DNA of 64,000 bases from Haloprofundus salilacus (GTDB lineage: Archaea > Halobacteriota > Halobacteria > Halobacteriales > Haloferacaceae), in the NCBI RefSeq assembly GCF_020150815.1, contig NZ_CP083723.1, positions 930,001 through 994,000 of the forward strand, written 5' to 3'. The position numbers were made by a program, and so were the translations under genes. Positions 25,282 to 33,471 of the stretch are shown here, in pieces; the stretch's first letter is position 1, and the number at the start of each line of letters is the position of its first letter. The notes below the pieces were generated by a model that worked only from the letters and a program-made list of their open reading frames with translations, did not search any database and had not been told where the DNA came from.

Positions 25282-25725
25282 GTGGCCCGCCGTGGACGGG
25301 ACGGAGAGCCGTTTTCGAACCGGTTCGAGCGGTGGCTCGACTTCATCTTCTTCGCGGCGATGGAGGTGTCGTTTCTCGTACTGCCGGTGCTTGTACTGCT
25401 ACTCGGCGTTCGTCCCGCCGGACCGGCGTCGGCGGCGGCGATGACGTCGCTTTCGACCACCGTCGTCGCCGTCGGAAGTTTCAGGGGACGGTACCTCGAC
25501 GTCGGCGCGTGGCCGCGCGTCGGACAGTTTCGGACGATGCCGATTCGGTCAGCGTACTACGGCAGCGTCGTCGGTGTCGGGACGTATCTCGGAACCGCCG
25601 TCTACCTGCGAACCGGCGTCGGATGGACCGTCGTTGTCGTCCCCGCCGCCCTCTCGCTTCTCGCGCTGGCGGCGTTGCCTCGGTTCCTCGACACCCTGTT
25701 TCGCGTCGCCCGCGCGAGTTTCTGA
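25282..25725 (+). CDS. hypothetical four-helix membrane protein
   Basis: A 147-residue protein from GTG 25282. The N-terminus ARRGRDGEPFSNRFERW is basic, followed by about four hydrophobic helices: AAMEVSFLVLPVLVLLLGV, ASAAAMTSLSTTVVAVG, SAYYGSVVGVGTYLGTAVYL and WTVVVVPAALSLLALAAL. The positive N-terminus predicts a cytoplasmic start. I do not recognise a family. It lies 140 bp after pelA on the same strand. Codon composition is typical of the region, which supports it being real. Confidence 0.6.
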   Translation: MARRGRDGEPFSNRFERWLDFIFFAAMEVSFLVLPVLVLLLGVRPAGPASAAAMTSLSTTVVAVGSFRGRYLDVGAWPRVGQFRTMPIRSAYYGSVVGVGTYLGTAVYLRTGVGWTVVVVPAALSLLALAALPRFLDTLFRVARASF

Positions 25726-25820
25726 CGGCGGTTCGAGGGCGAACCGTCGTCCCCCTCACGTTTCGGTGAGCGCCCTGTTACACGCCGGTCGTGTTCCGTC
25801 ACACGCCGGTTGGTGTTCGG

Positions 25821-26819
25821 TCACTCGCCGGTGAGCGCTTCGCTGGCGGGCGCCAGGTCGAGCGTCGTGCCGAGACCCTCCTCGCGCGCCTTCTCGTACA
25901 ACATGTGCGCCGCCGCGACCGTCTCGATACCGGTACCGCCGCTGTCGAACAGCGTAATCTCCTCGTCGTCTTCGCGGCCCGGCACCTCGCCCGCGACCAC
26001 CTCGCCGAGTTCGGCGTAGACGTGGTCCTCGGTGACGACGCCCTCCTCGACCGCGTGGAGGAACGACCCGGCGTCCTGCGTCGCGCGCGCCCGGAGGTCC
26101 AGGACGTACTTCGAGCGCTCGACAGTCGTCGCGTCGACCTCCCGCTTGTTAGGGCTGTACTGACCCATCGCGGTGACGTGAGTTCCCGGTTCGAGCAAAT
26201 CACCGTCGAAGACGGGTTCGGACGCGTTCGTCGCCGTGACGACGACGTCCGCGCCTTCGACAGCGGCAGCGCTGGAGGCGACGGCGGCGACACTGGCGTC
26301 GAGCAGTCGGTCCATCTCCCCGGCGAACGACTCGCGGTTCTCCTTCGTCGGCGAGTAGACCCAGACGGTGTCAAGGTCACGGACGGCGGCCACTGCGCGC
26401 AATTGCCCGCGCGCCTGCGCGCCGCTGCCGATGATCGCCACCGATTCGGCGTCCTCGCGGGCGAGCGCGTCGACGGCGACGCCGCCGGCCGCCCCCGTCT
26501 TGAATGGGTTCATGCTCGCACCGTCGAGCAGCGCGAGCGGTTCGCCCGACTCGGCGTCGAAAAGCGGCGTCATGAACCAGGCATCGCTCTCGCCGAATCC
26601 GGCGGTGTACATGTAGCCGCCCATCGCTCCTGTCTCGGGGAGGACGGCGGCGTAGGTGGTGAGCATCCCTCGCGGGTCGTCGTTGACGAGTTTCGTCCGC
26701 GGTTCGGCGGGCGCGCCGTCGCCGCGTTGTCGATAGCCTTCGCGAACCGCGTCGACGTACTCGGCGGGCGTCGCGAGTCCCGCAACGTCGTCGCTCGTGA
26801 GAAACAGCGCGTCTGTCAT
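25821..26819 (-). CDS. ornithine cyclodeaminase / mu-crystallin family dehydrogenase
   Basis: A 332-residue NAD(P)-binding enzyme. Family landmarks are PRTKLVNDDPRGMLTTYAA and MGGYMYTAGF in the catalytic half, ALLDGASMNPFKTGAAGGVA, the Rossmann loop VAIIGSGAQARGQLRAVAAV, VVVTATNASEPVFDGD, and GTHVTAMGQYSPNKREVD. The Lys in RTKL and the Asp near the C-terminus (LFDSGGTGIETVAA) correspond to active-site residues. Members act as ornithine cyclodeaminase, alanine dehydrogenase or ketimine reductase, and sequence alone does not decide. The archaeal alanine dehydrogenase group is a fair alternative. ATG 26819 is chosen; a longer version would only add 16 atypical residues. Confidence 0.88.
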   Translation of the reverse strand: MTDALFLTSDDVAGLATPAEYVDAVREGYRQRGDGAPAEPRTKLVNDDPRGMLTTYAAVLPETGAMGGYMYTAGFGESDAWFMTPLFDAESGEPLALLDGASMNPFKTGAAGGVAVDALAREDAESVAIIGSGAQARGQLRAVAAVRDLDTVWVYSPTKENRESFAGEMDRLLDASVAAVASSAAAVEGADVVVTATNASEPVFDGDLLEPGTHVTAMGQYSPNKREVDATTVERSKYVLDLRARATQDAGSFLHAVEEGVVTEDHVYAELGEVVAGEVPGREDDEEITLFDSGGTGIETVAAAHMLYEKAREEGLGTTLDLAPASEALTGE

Positions 26820-26953
26820 ACCCGTCGAAACGGACGCGACGCCTAAAACCGTGCGGGCGTCGGCCAAGTGAAACAGAAGGTCGAAGGCGAGAAACGAACC
26901 GAAACCCCCGAAAAGATGAGAAGCGGGAGAGACGGGAGAGGGAGAAAGAGAAC

Positions 26954-27178
26954 TCAGTCGGCGTTGACTGGCTGGGTGTTGGTGCTCTGAGAGGTCGAGA
27001 CCGGTTGGGTATCGACGGGACCGTTGACGAACAGCGCGTGACCCATGATTCCCACTGAGCCCATCGCTGCGATGGGGACGGCGGTGGTGAGACCGACGCC
27101 CGCGATGGTGAGTATTGCAGTAACACCGAACAACACGAGTGGAATGAGGCCGAGCACGTAGTCGTAGTATCCCGTCAT
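26954..27178 (-). CDS. small haloarchaeal two-helix membrane protein
   Basis: A 74-residue protein. The start TGYYDYVLGLIPLVLFGV leads into two hydrophobic helices (about 8-24 and 28-48, GLTTAVPIAAMGSVGIMGHA). A short polar tail rich in Thr, Gln and Ser (PVSTSQSTNTQPVNAD) follows. The first 50 residues look familiar from many haloarchaeal genomes, but I know no function. ATG 27178 has a clear TATA element 31 bases upstream, implying a near-leaderless transcript. It is encoded alone, behind the cyclodeaminase-type gene. Confidence 0.75.
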   Translation of the reverse strand: MTGYYDYVLGLIPLVLFGVTAILTIAGVGLTTAVPIAAMGSVGIMGHALFVNGPVDTQPVSTSQSTNTQPVNAD

Positions 27179-27525
27179 AATGTATTACAAAGTATGCATG
27201 GGGGATATATAATTCTTTCCTGTGACTAAGTTACAACCACTGTAGAATCAGCGGGTGGGATTTCTATAAGTTATTCAAATACATGGTCGCTTCGCCTCGG
27301 AGACGACCGGAAGCGCCGCTCTCGCGAAAACCAGGTTTCAGGGCATCACACGCCCGGAATCGAGGGGCATCGACGTTTCCTAGCGTGTGTATCGATGTCA
27401 CTGATAGGTCGCATCAGCCGTGTGACGACTACGCTATTCTCTCCCTCCTCGCCGTTTCGGACCGATTTTTCGTCCGGCTTGCCCCCATCGGAGAGTTAAA
27501 CCCTTCCGTCGTTAGAATCACCACC
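27179..27525. other. 347-bp intergenic region between divergent genes
   Basis: The left 100 bp are AT-rich and hold the TATA box of the small membrane protein gene, plus a second AT-rich stretch (ttctataagttattcaaatac, about 27262-27282) that could serve a rightward promoter. From 27290 to 27525 the frame upstream of the MFS gene is open, but its translation has no acidic bias, so I read it as a leader rather than coding. A weak stem CGGAC/GTCCG brackets gattttt near 27460. Confidence 0.5.
27205..27214 (-). promoter_or_regulatory. TATA box of the 74-residue membrane protein gene
   Basis: atatataatt (plus-strand reading), centred 31 bases from ATG 27178. It is the most canonical TATA element in the window and implies transcription starting within a few bases of the start codon. 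Confidence 0.65.
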
Positions 27526-28848
27526 GTGAACCGTAACGACCGTTCGATTGTGGCACTCGTGATGCTCGCCCACGGGATGGTCCATACCTACGAATTGTCC
27601 GTTCCGATATTCGTCACTATCTGGTTGCTCGAGTTCAATGTCATCGACCTCGGCATCGCACAGTTCCCGGTGAATCCGGCGACGCTCGGTCTCGTAGTCA
27701 CCGCCGGATACGGGCTGTTCGGCCTCGGCGCGCTACCTGGCGGCGTGCTCGTCGACCGGCTCGGCTCGCGGCGTCTCATCACGCTCTGTCTGCTCGGCAT
27801 GTCGGCGTCCTTCTTCGTTCTCGGTGTCGCGCCGGGCGTTCTCGCCATCGCCTTCGCGCTGTTGATGTGGGGGGCGGCGGCGAGCGTCTACCACCCGGCT
27901 GGACTAGCGCTCATCAGTAAAGGCGTCGAAGAGCGCGGAACCGGCTTCGCCTACCACGGCATCGCCGGAAACATTGGTATCGGCCTCGGTCCGCTCGTCG
28001 CCGCCATCATGCTGCTGTTCGTCGACTGGCGCGTCGTCGCGATCGTTCTCGCCGTTCCGGCGCTGCTGGCGGCGCTATTCGCCTACCGCGCCGAGTTCGA
28101 CGAGACCGCTGCCGTCACCGCTTCGGCAGCGGAGACCGATGGCGGCGACTCGAAGGCGGACGCCAGCGTTGAATCGTGGTCCGAGTTCGTCGGCGAGTCG
28201 AAGCGGCTGTTCGCCGGAAGCTTCGTCTTCGTGTTCGTTGTCGTGATGTGCTCGGGGCTGTACTACCGCGGGGTCCTCACGTTCCTCCCGCAGTTACTCG
28301 CCGGATTACCGGGTGTAGACCCGGTCTCGCTCTCGGCGTTCATCCCCGGCGACCTCCTCGCGTCGATAGGGCTGGAAGCGTCCGGCGACAGCCAGCTCAA
28401 CCCCGAGCGCTACATCTACTCCGGCCTGCTCATCATCGGCGTTCTCGGCCAGTACGCGGGCGGGAAACTGACCGACAGCGTCGCTCCCGAGAAAGGCATC
28501 GCGGGCGCGTTCGGCGCACTCGCCGTGCTCGCGCTCGTCTTCCTCCCAGTGGCTAACCTCGGCATCGGACCGCTGCTCGTCGTCGCCGCGATTCTCGGCT
28601 TCGCACTGTTCGTCGTCCAACCGTTGTACCAGGCGACTGTCGCGGAGTATACGCCCGCAGGGACACGCGGCCTCTCGTACGGCTACACCTACCTCGGCGT
28701 CTTCGGCGTCGGCGCGCTCGGCGGCGCAATCGCGGGCGGGATTCTCGAATACGCCTCGCCCGGCGTGCTGTTCGTCACGCTCGCCGGATTCGCCGCCGTC
28801 GCGTCGCTGGTCGGCGTCTACCTCTCTCGAAATGCGTCGACGGTCTGA
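27526..28848 (+). CDS. MFS transporter
   Basis: A 440-residue carrier with 12 predicted helices. GTG 27526 gives VNRNDRSIVALVMLAHGMVHTYEL, which fits a cytoplasmic N-terminus directly before helix 1; longer in-frame versions start in non-coding-looking DNA. Helix 2 to loop 2-3 reads GLFGLGALPGGVLVDRLGSRRLI, a good major facilitator motif. AAASVYHPAGLALISKGVEERG followed by FAYHGIAGNIGIGLGPL is reminiscent of the fosmidomycin-resistance/Fsr-like subfamily. A central charged loop and a long extracellular loop (PQLLAGLPGVDPVSLSAF) follow. Substrate unknown. Confidence 0.82.
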   Translation: MNRNDRSIVALVMLAHGMVHTYELSVPIFVTIWLLEFNVIDLGIAQFPVNPATLGLVVTAGYGLFGLGALPGGVLVDRLGSRRLITLCLLGMSASFFVLGVAPGVLAIAFALLMWGAAASVYHPAGLALISKGVEERGTGFAYHGIAGNIGIGLGPLVAAIMLLFVDWRVVAIVLAVPALLAALFAYRAEFDETAAVTASAAETDGGDSKADASVESWSEFVGESKRLFAGSFVFVFVVVMCSGLYYRGVLTFLPQLLAGLPGVDPVSLSAFIPGDLLASIGLEASGDSQLNPERYIYSGLLIIGVLGQYAGGKLTDSVAPEKGIAGAFGALAVLALVFLPVANLGIGPLLVVAAILGFALFVVQPLYQATVAEYTPAGTRGLSYGYTYLGVFGVGALGGAIAGGILEYASPGVLFVTLAGFAAVASLVGVYLSRNASTV

Positions 28849-28885
28849 GCGTCCGAGTCGACCGTCGGAAGGAAAGTTCGGTTTT

Positions 28886-29308
28886 TCAGCGGAGTTTGAA
28901 CGCGAGCCACCGCCAGACACCGAGCGCGAAGCCGACGGTGACCAGCGTGACGACGATGAACACGGGGTCCGCGCCGCCTTCGAAAAAGGGCGAGGCGCGG
29001 ATGCCGAGTCCGACGATGTCCGCGGGCACCCACGATCGGACGGCGAGCGGAATCGACGCCTTCGCCGACTCGCCCGCCCCGGCGGAGTACGCGCCGACCA
29101 GCGGCGCGCAGACGAGCCAGCCGACGAAGAACGGCACGAGCGTCAGCAACCAGCCCGTGGTGTCGCTTGTGAGGTACGAGACGCCGCCGTTGTGCATCAT
29201 GACGCCGAGCGTCAGCACGAGGCCGATGACGAGCACGTCGCCGACGGCTAACGGGAGCGTCCCCCGGTCGATTCGTTGGTCCCAGAACGATTCCGATTGG
29301 GTGGCCAT
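28886..29308 (-). CDS. DUF3054 family membrane protein
   Basis: A 140-residue protein with four helices. AVGDVLVIGLVLTLGVMMHN and LLTLVPFFVGWLVCAPLVGAY match the DUF3054 pattern (GD at the start of helix 1, PFxxGW in helix 2), followed by VRSWVPADIVGLGIRA and VTLVTVGFALGVWRWL. DUF3054 is found in actinobacteria and haloarchaea; its function is not known. ATG 29308 is preceded by little AT-rich DNA. It converges with the MFS gene, with 37 bp between the stops. Confidence 0.82.
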   Translation of the reverse strand: MATQSESFWDQRIDRGTLPLAVGDVLVIGLVLTLGVMMHNGGVSYLTSDTTGWLLTLVPFFVGWLVCAPLVGAYSAGAGESAKASIPLAVRSWVPADIVGLGIRASPFFEGGADPVFIVVTLVTVGFALGVWRWLAFKLR

Positions 29309-29516
29309 ATCGGGTGATTCGTACGGGGCCTAATGATTGTCAGGTTTGCGTTTTCGCGCGTGAGACGGTAGCACGCGGATTCGTCCCGGACGGGAGCACG
29401 TAGACTCGTCCCGAACGGGAGTACGTAGACTCGCCAGAGGCGGCAGCACTCGGTCTCCTCGCGGACGGCCGTCGGCGGACCGCACGGCCTTTGCCACGGC
29501 GTACGAATCGAATAGT

Positions 29517-30146
29517 ATGGAGTTCCTCGTGCTCGGATGGCCGGAGGGGGGCGGCGGTCCGACGCTCCGCCTCGACTACCGGGAGTTCAGCTACGCCGGG
29601 AAGTTCGTCATGTCGAACACGGGGAAGGCAGTCGTCCGCGTCGAGGACGAAGAACCGGCGGACGAAGCGCAAGGAGAAGCCGACGAGTTCGACCGCGACG
29701 TGCTCGCCGCCGTCGCGTTCAACGAGGACCGAACCGACGCCTCTACTCTCTGGATTCGCTACGTCACCGTCCACGAAGACCGCCGCGGCGACGGAGTCGG
29801 ACCGAAACTGGCCGCGTTTCTCGCGGTGCGCGCGCGGGAACGCGGGTACGACCGTCTTCGAATCGCGGTCAACAACCCGTTCGCCTACGAAGCGCTCTAC
29901 AAAGCGGGGTTCGCGTACACCGGCCGGCAGACCGGGTTGGCGGAGTTGGTGTTGGAGCGGCAGTTGGGCGACGAGGACGACGGAAGCGACAGGAGACGAG
30001 AGTGCCGGGACCGCGAGACGTACCAGTCCGGGTTGGACGTGTACCGCGAACGCGGCCTCGGCGAGGCGGAGCGGGCGTTTCTCGAATCGAGAGCCGACGC
30101 TGAACCGCCCCGGCGGATTCCCGCGCCGGAAAGTGCGGACGTTTAA
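29517..30146 (+). CDS. GNAT-family N-acetyltransferase
   Basis: A 209-residue protein. The acetyl-CoA-binding core lies in the middle: LWIRYVTVHEDRRGDGVGPKL is beta4 with the R/Q-x-x-G-x-G loop (RRGDGVG, about residues 94-100), and LRIAVNNPFAYEALYKAGF is the N-x-x-A-x-x-x-Y/L-x-x-x-GF motif B. The N-terminus and the C-terminal 60 residues are charged additions not found in minimal GNATs. The target, which could be a protein N-terminus or a small molecule, cannot be told. It ends 25 bp before fen and may be co-transcribed. Confidence 0.82.
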   Translation: MEFLVLGWPEGGGGPTLRLDYREFSYAGKFVMSNTGKAVVRVEDEEPADEAQGEADEFDRDVLAAVAFNEDRTDASTLWIRYVTVHEDRRGDGVGPKLAAFLAVRARERGYDRLRIAVNNPFAYEALYKAGFAYTGRQTGLAELVLERQLGDEDDGSDRRRECRDRETYQSGLDVYRERGLGEAERAFLESRADAEPPRRIPAPESADV

Positions 30147-30171
30147 CTCCGAGACGGTCTAACGTGGGCCG

Positions 30172-31152
30172 ATGGGAAACGCAGCGTTGCGCCAGTTGGC
30201 GGCGCTCTCCGAGGTGTCGTTCAACGATTTGAACGGGAGAATCGTCGCCGTCGACGCCCACAACTGGCTCTACCGGTATCTGACGACGACGGTGAAGTGG
30301 ACTCGCGACGAGGTGTACACGACCAGCGAGGGCGAGGAAGTCGCCAACCTCGTGGGTATCGTGCAGGGTCTCCCGAAGTTCTTCGAGAACGACCTCGTCC
30401 CGGTGTTCGTCTTCGATGGCGGCGTGACGGAGTTGAAAGACGACGAGGTTGAGTCGCGCCGCGAGCAGCGCAGGCAGGCCGAGGAACTGCTCGAAGACGC
30501 CCGCGAGCGCGGCGACTACATCGAGGCCGCGCGACTCGAAGCCCGCACACAGCGACTGACGAGCGTCATCCAAGAGACCAGCCGCGAGTTGCTCGACCTG
30601 CTCGACGTGCCCTACGTCGAAGCGCCAGCCGAAGGCGAGGCGCAGGCGTCGTACATGGCGCGCCGCGGCGACGCCGACTACGTCGGCAGCGAAGACTACG
30701 ACACGTTGCTGTTCGGCGCGCCGCTGACGCTCCGACAACTGACGAGTTCCGGGAATCCCGAACTGATGGACCTCGACGCGACGCTCGCCGAACACGACCT
30801 CACCTACGAGCAACTCGTCGACGTCGGCATCCTCTGCGGGACCGACTTCAACCCCGGCGTCGACGGCATCGGCCCGAAGACGGCGCTGAAACTCGTCAAG
30901 GAGCACGGCGACCTCTTCGCCGCGCTGGAGGCCCGCGGCGAGCACGTCGAGTTCGCCGACCGCATCCGCGACCTCTTCTTGGACCCGCCGGTCACCGACG
31001 AGTACGAGTTCGACACCGACGTCGACCCCGACGTCTCGGCGGCGCGTACCTACGTCACCGAGGAGTGGGAGGTCGACGCCGACGAGGTCGGACGCGGGTT
31101 CGAGCGCATCGACGACGCACTCAGTCAGACAGGACTGGACCGCTGGACCTGA
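30172..31152 (+). CDS. fen: flap endonuclease 1 (FEN1)
   Basis: A 326-residue structure-specific nuclease that removes 5' flaps in Okazaki fragment maturation and base excision repair. Metal-binding acidic residues are in the family blocks [62 protein letters not shown] and [19 protein letters not shown] (with the helix-hairpin-helix). The extreme C-terminus, QTGLDRWT, is a PCNA-interacting PIP box. Gly2 (after Met1, MGNAAL) is right for the family, where the N-terminal Gly reaches the active site, and this fixes the start at 30172. Confidence 0.97.
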   Translation: MGNAALRQLAALSEVSFNDLNGRIVAVDAHNWLYRYLTTTVKWTRDEVYTTSEGEEVANLVGIVQGLPKFFENDLVPVFVFDGGVTELKDDEVESRREQRRQAEELLEDARERGDYIEAARLEARTQRLTSVIQETSRELLDLLDVPYVEAPAEGEAQASYMARRGDADYVGSEDYDTLLFGAPLTLRQLTSSGNPELMDLDATLAEHDLTYEQLVDVGILCGTDFNPGVDGIGPKTALKLVKEHGDLFAALEARGEHVEFADRIRDLFLDPPVTDEYEFDTDVDPDVSAARTYVTEEWEVDADEVGRGFERIDDALSQTGLDRWT

Positions 31153-31647
31153 TTATCTGAGTTCGACGCAGACGAGTTCTTCCGGCGTCTCGCCCCGACG
31201 ACGGTACCTCGGTTCGCCGGAGCGATCACCGCCGGTTTCGCCGTCACCGTCGCTACGGCCAATTTCGACGCTTCCGTCGTCACGGCAGTCGTCGCCGCGT
31301 TCGACCTCGAAGACGCGGAGCGAAATCACGAGTCGACTGGGGTCGAGCGTCGCCCGGAGCACCGGACCCGTCGCCGTGACGACGACGTACGGCGGGGCGG
31401 CGACCGGGGGCGCCGCGAGTTCGAATCCCGCGGCGTCGACGCAGCGGGCGAGCAGGCCCGGCAACTGGTCAGTGATGCCTGCGCGGGCGAGGACTGCCTT
31501 GAGCGGAGGGACGACCTTCGCGCGTTCGGTCGTCGACTCCCCGGCCCACCCTGAGGCGACGGCGTCCGCACAGTCAGCGATTCCGTCGAGGAGCGCGGAC
31601 TCCTCGGCGAGCAGGTGCGTTCGAACGCGGTCGGCGACAGAAGACAC
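31153..31647 (-). CDS. haloarchaeal conserved hypothetical protein (164 aa)
   Basis: A soluble protein from GTG 31647. The N-terminus SSVADRVRTHLLAEESALLDGIADCAD looks helical. The middle is alanine/proline-rich (FELAAPPVAAPPYVVVTATG) and followed by a beta-rich stretch (LRATLDPSRLVISLRVFEVE). A variable charged loop (about 118-150) precedes a C-terminal GETPEELVCVELR. I do not recognise a family with certainty. Its stop codon abuts the fen stop codon exactly, so the two genes converge with no gap. Amino acid composition and GC3 support a real gene. Confidence 0.7.
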   Translation of the reverse strand: MSSVADRVRTHLLAEESALLDGIADCADAVASGWAGESTTERAKVVPPLKAVLARAGITDQLPGLLARCVDAAGFELAAPPVAAPPYVVVTATGPVLRATLDPSRLVISLRVFEVERGDDCRDDGSVEIGRSDGDGETGGDRSGEPRYRRRGETPEELVCVELR

Positions 31648-31677
31648 GGGCGTTCGTCACTCCGCGCGTACAAACGG

Positions 31678-31863
31678 GTGTCGGAGCTCGTCGGCGTCGC
31701 CGCTCTGCTGTTCGTCGGATTCCCGAGCACCGCGACCTGGGCAGTCGACCTGCTGTTCGACGGGACCCGTCTCGTCTCGGGTCTCTCGATGGTGATGGTC
31801 GCGATGGACGGCCGAAACCACGCCCGCGAGGAGGCCGACTCCTTGACGGTCGGAAGCGCCTGA
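31678..31863 (+). CDS. small membrane protein (61 aa), tentative
   Basis: Read from GTG 31678: VSELVGVAALLFVGFPSTAT, a membrane helix, then WAVDLLFDGTRLVSGLSMVMVAM, a second helix, and a charged end DGRNHAREEADSLTVGSA. The clear two-helix plan with a polar tail argues for a real gene, but it is short and its start lies only 30 bp from the divergent GTG at 31647. I do not recognise a family. A longer version from ATG 31615 would overlap the neighbour and is less likely. Confidence 0.45.
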   Translation: MSELVGVAALLFVGFPSTATWAVDLLFDGTRLVSGLSMVMVAMDGRNHAREEADSLTVGSA

Positions 31864-31920
31864 GATGTGCGACGCTTCGGAACCGACGCTCGACTCCCGA
31901 ACCCGTCAACGGAACATCCA

Positions 31921-31930
31921 CTTTATTTTT
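31921..31930 (+). promoter_or_regulatory. TATA-like element for the BolA-family gene
   Basis: ctttattttt, 26-35 bases before ATG 31956 in otherwise GC-rich sequence. The spacing implies a leaderless or near-leaderless mRNA. Confidence 0.5.
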
Positions 31931-31955
31931 GGGCGTTGCGCGCGCCGCATCGGAC

Positions 31956-32210
31956 ATGGACCTCAACGAGATAGAGCAACTCATCGAAGCCGGCATCGAC
32001 GACGCCGACGCGACAGTGTCGCGACCCCGAAGTCCCGACGAGAACCACGAGGACGCACACTTCGCGGCGGTAGTCGTCTCGCCGGCGTTCGAAGGAAAGT
32101 CGCTCGTCCAACAGCATCAGATGGTGTACGACGCGCTCGGCGAGCACATGACGACGGACATCCACGCGATGGAGATAAAGACGTACACGCCCGAGGAGTA
32201 CGAACCGTAG
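31956..32210 (+). CDS. BolA-family protein
   Basis: An 84-residue protein covering the whole BolA domain. MDLNEIEQLIEAGIDDADATVS is the first helix; DAHFAAVVVSPAFEGKSLVQ contains the strand and the F-x-G-K/L-S-L-V-x-x-H/Q turn; HQMVYDALGEHMTTDIHAME is the second helix; IKTYTPEEYEP ends it. BolA proteins work with monothiol glutaredoxins in iron-sulphur trafficking. The His in QQHQMVYD is at the usual cluster-ligand position. ATG 31956 fits both the domain boundary and the promoter spacing. No glutaredoxin is adjacent. Confidence 0.92.
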   Translation: MDLNEIEQLIEAGIDDADATVSRPRSPDENHEDAHFAAVVVSPAFEGKSLVQQHQMVYDALGEHMTTDIHAMEIKTYTPEEYEP

Positions 32211-32262
32211 TTTCCGGTCCCGATACGCCAACCCCACACTTTTCGGTTGCAGGCGCGTTCTG

Positions 32263-33465
32263 ATGCGTACGATGACGGGACACTCTACCGCCCGCGACGC
32301 GTCGTGGGTATCCAAGCAGATCCGCGACGTTCTGCAGTTTTACTACCCGGCGTGCATCGACGACGAGTACGGCGGTTTCGTCGCGCAGTTGGACGAGCGG
32401 GACGGCCACGTCTACGACGCCGACTCGAAGCATCTCGTCGCCACTGCTCGGTTCGTCGTGAACTTCAGTCGCGGAGCGCGTCTCAACGTCTCCGACTGGT
32501 GCGAACCCGCGGCGGAGCGCGGCGTCTCCTTTCTCGTAGACCACCATCGAGACGCCGAGACGGGCGGCTATCGGTGGCTTCTCTCTGGCACCGACCCCGT
32601 CGACGAGCGACGCTCCTGCTACGGTCACGCGTTCGTGTTGCTCGCGTACGCGGATGCCGCCGAAATCGGCGTCAGCGGCGCCGAGGCGCGCATCGCCGAG
32701 ACGTTCGAGCTCATCGACGACCGGTTCTGGGAGGAGGCGCACGGACTCTGCCGGAGCGAACTCGACGCCGACTGGAACCCCGTCGAGTCCTACCGCGGAC
32801 AGAACGCGAACATGCACATGTGCGAGGCGATGCTCGGCGCGTACGAAGCGACCGGCGAACAGCGGTATCTCTACCGAGCGCTCGCCATCGCGCAGCGAAT
32901 GACCGTCGACCTCGCCGAGGAGACGGGCGGTCGTATCTGGGAGCACTACACCGAGTCGTGGGAGCACGACTTTGACTACAACCGCGACAAACCCGACGAC
33001 CAGTTCCGGCCGTGGGGGTATCAACCGGGTCACCACGCGGAGTGGGCGAAGCTGACCGCGATGCTCTCGCGACACAGCGACGAACCGTGGCTCCGGCGCC
33101 GAGGAATCGAACTGTTCGACGCCGCGCTCGACGGCTGGGACGACGAGTACGGCGGTTTCTACTACACGCTGGACCGTGACGGCGAACCGGTCGTCGACGA
33201 CAAGTACGGCTGGCCGGTCGCCGAGGCCATCGGCGCGGCGACGGCGCTGTCGGACGTGGTCGACGAAAGCGACGAGGAGCGCTATCTGGAGTGGTACGAC
33301 CGGCTCTGGGCGTACGCGGAAGCGAACCTCGTCGCGCCCGGCGGTAACTGGTACGCGAAACTCACCCGAGAGAACGAGTACGTCGACGCGAACGAGGGAC
33401 CGGCGGTCGAACCGGGTTACCACCCGATCGGGGCGTGCTGGGAGGCGCTGCGGAGTTTCGACTGA
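32263..33465 (+). CDS. N-acylglucosamine 2-epimerase (AGE) family sugar epimerase/isomerase
   Basis: A 400-residue cytoplasmic (alpha/alpha)6-barrel enzyme. Family blocks include EYGGFVAQLDERDGHVYD, SKHLVATARFVVNFS, SCYGHAFVLLAYADAAEIG, RGQNANMHMCEAMLGAY and WGYQPGHHAEWAKL, which contain the histidines used for proton transfer in AGE, cellobiose 2-epimerase and YihS. A second DEYGGFYYTLDRDGEPV echoes the first repeat. Substrates in the family are mannose/glucose, GlcNAc/ManNAc or cellobiose; none can be assigned here. It ends 6 bp from the end of the convergent sugar ABC transporter operon, so the transported sugar may be its substrate. The start is ATG 32263 or 32272. Confidence 0.88.
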   Translation: MRTMTGHSTARDASWVSKQIRDVLQFYYPACIDDEYGGFVAQLDERDGHVYDADSKHLVATARFVVNFSRGARLNVSDWCEPAAERGVSFLVDHHRDAETGGYRWLLSGTDPVDERRSCYGHAFVLLAYADAAEIGVSGAEARIAETFELIDDRFWEEAHGLCRSELDADWNPVESYRGQNANMHMCEAMLGAYEATGEQRYLYRALAIAQRMTVDLAEETGGRIWEHYTESWEHDFDYNRDKPDDQFRPWGYQPGHHAEWAKLTAMLSRHSDEPWLRRRGIELFDAALDGWDDEYGGFYYTLDRDGEPVVDDKYGWPVAEAIGAATALSDVVDESDEERYLEWYDRLWAYAEANLVAPGGNWYAKLTRENEYVDANEGPAVEPGYHPIGACWEALRSFD

Positions 33466-33471
33466 CGCTCC

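Noticed and set aside
27283-27525. 81-residue N-terminal extension of the MFS gene
   Set aside because: The peptide is not acidic, has no membrane or signal pattern, and the family-like start is at GTG 27526.
31405-31435. tRNA T-loop-like sequence (gttcgaatccc)
   Set aside because: It lies within the coding part of the 164-residue minus-strand gene. No acceptor, D or anticodon stems could be folded around it.
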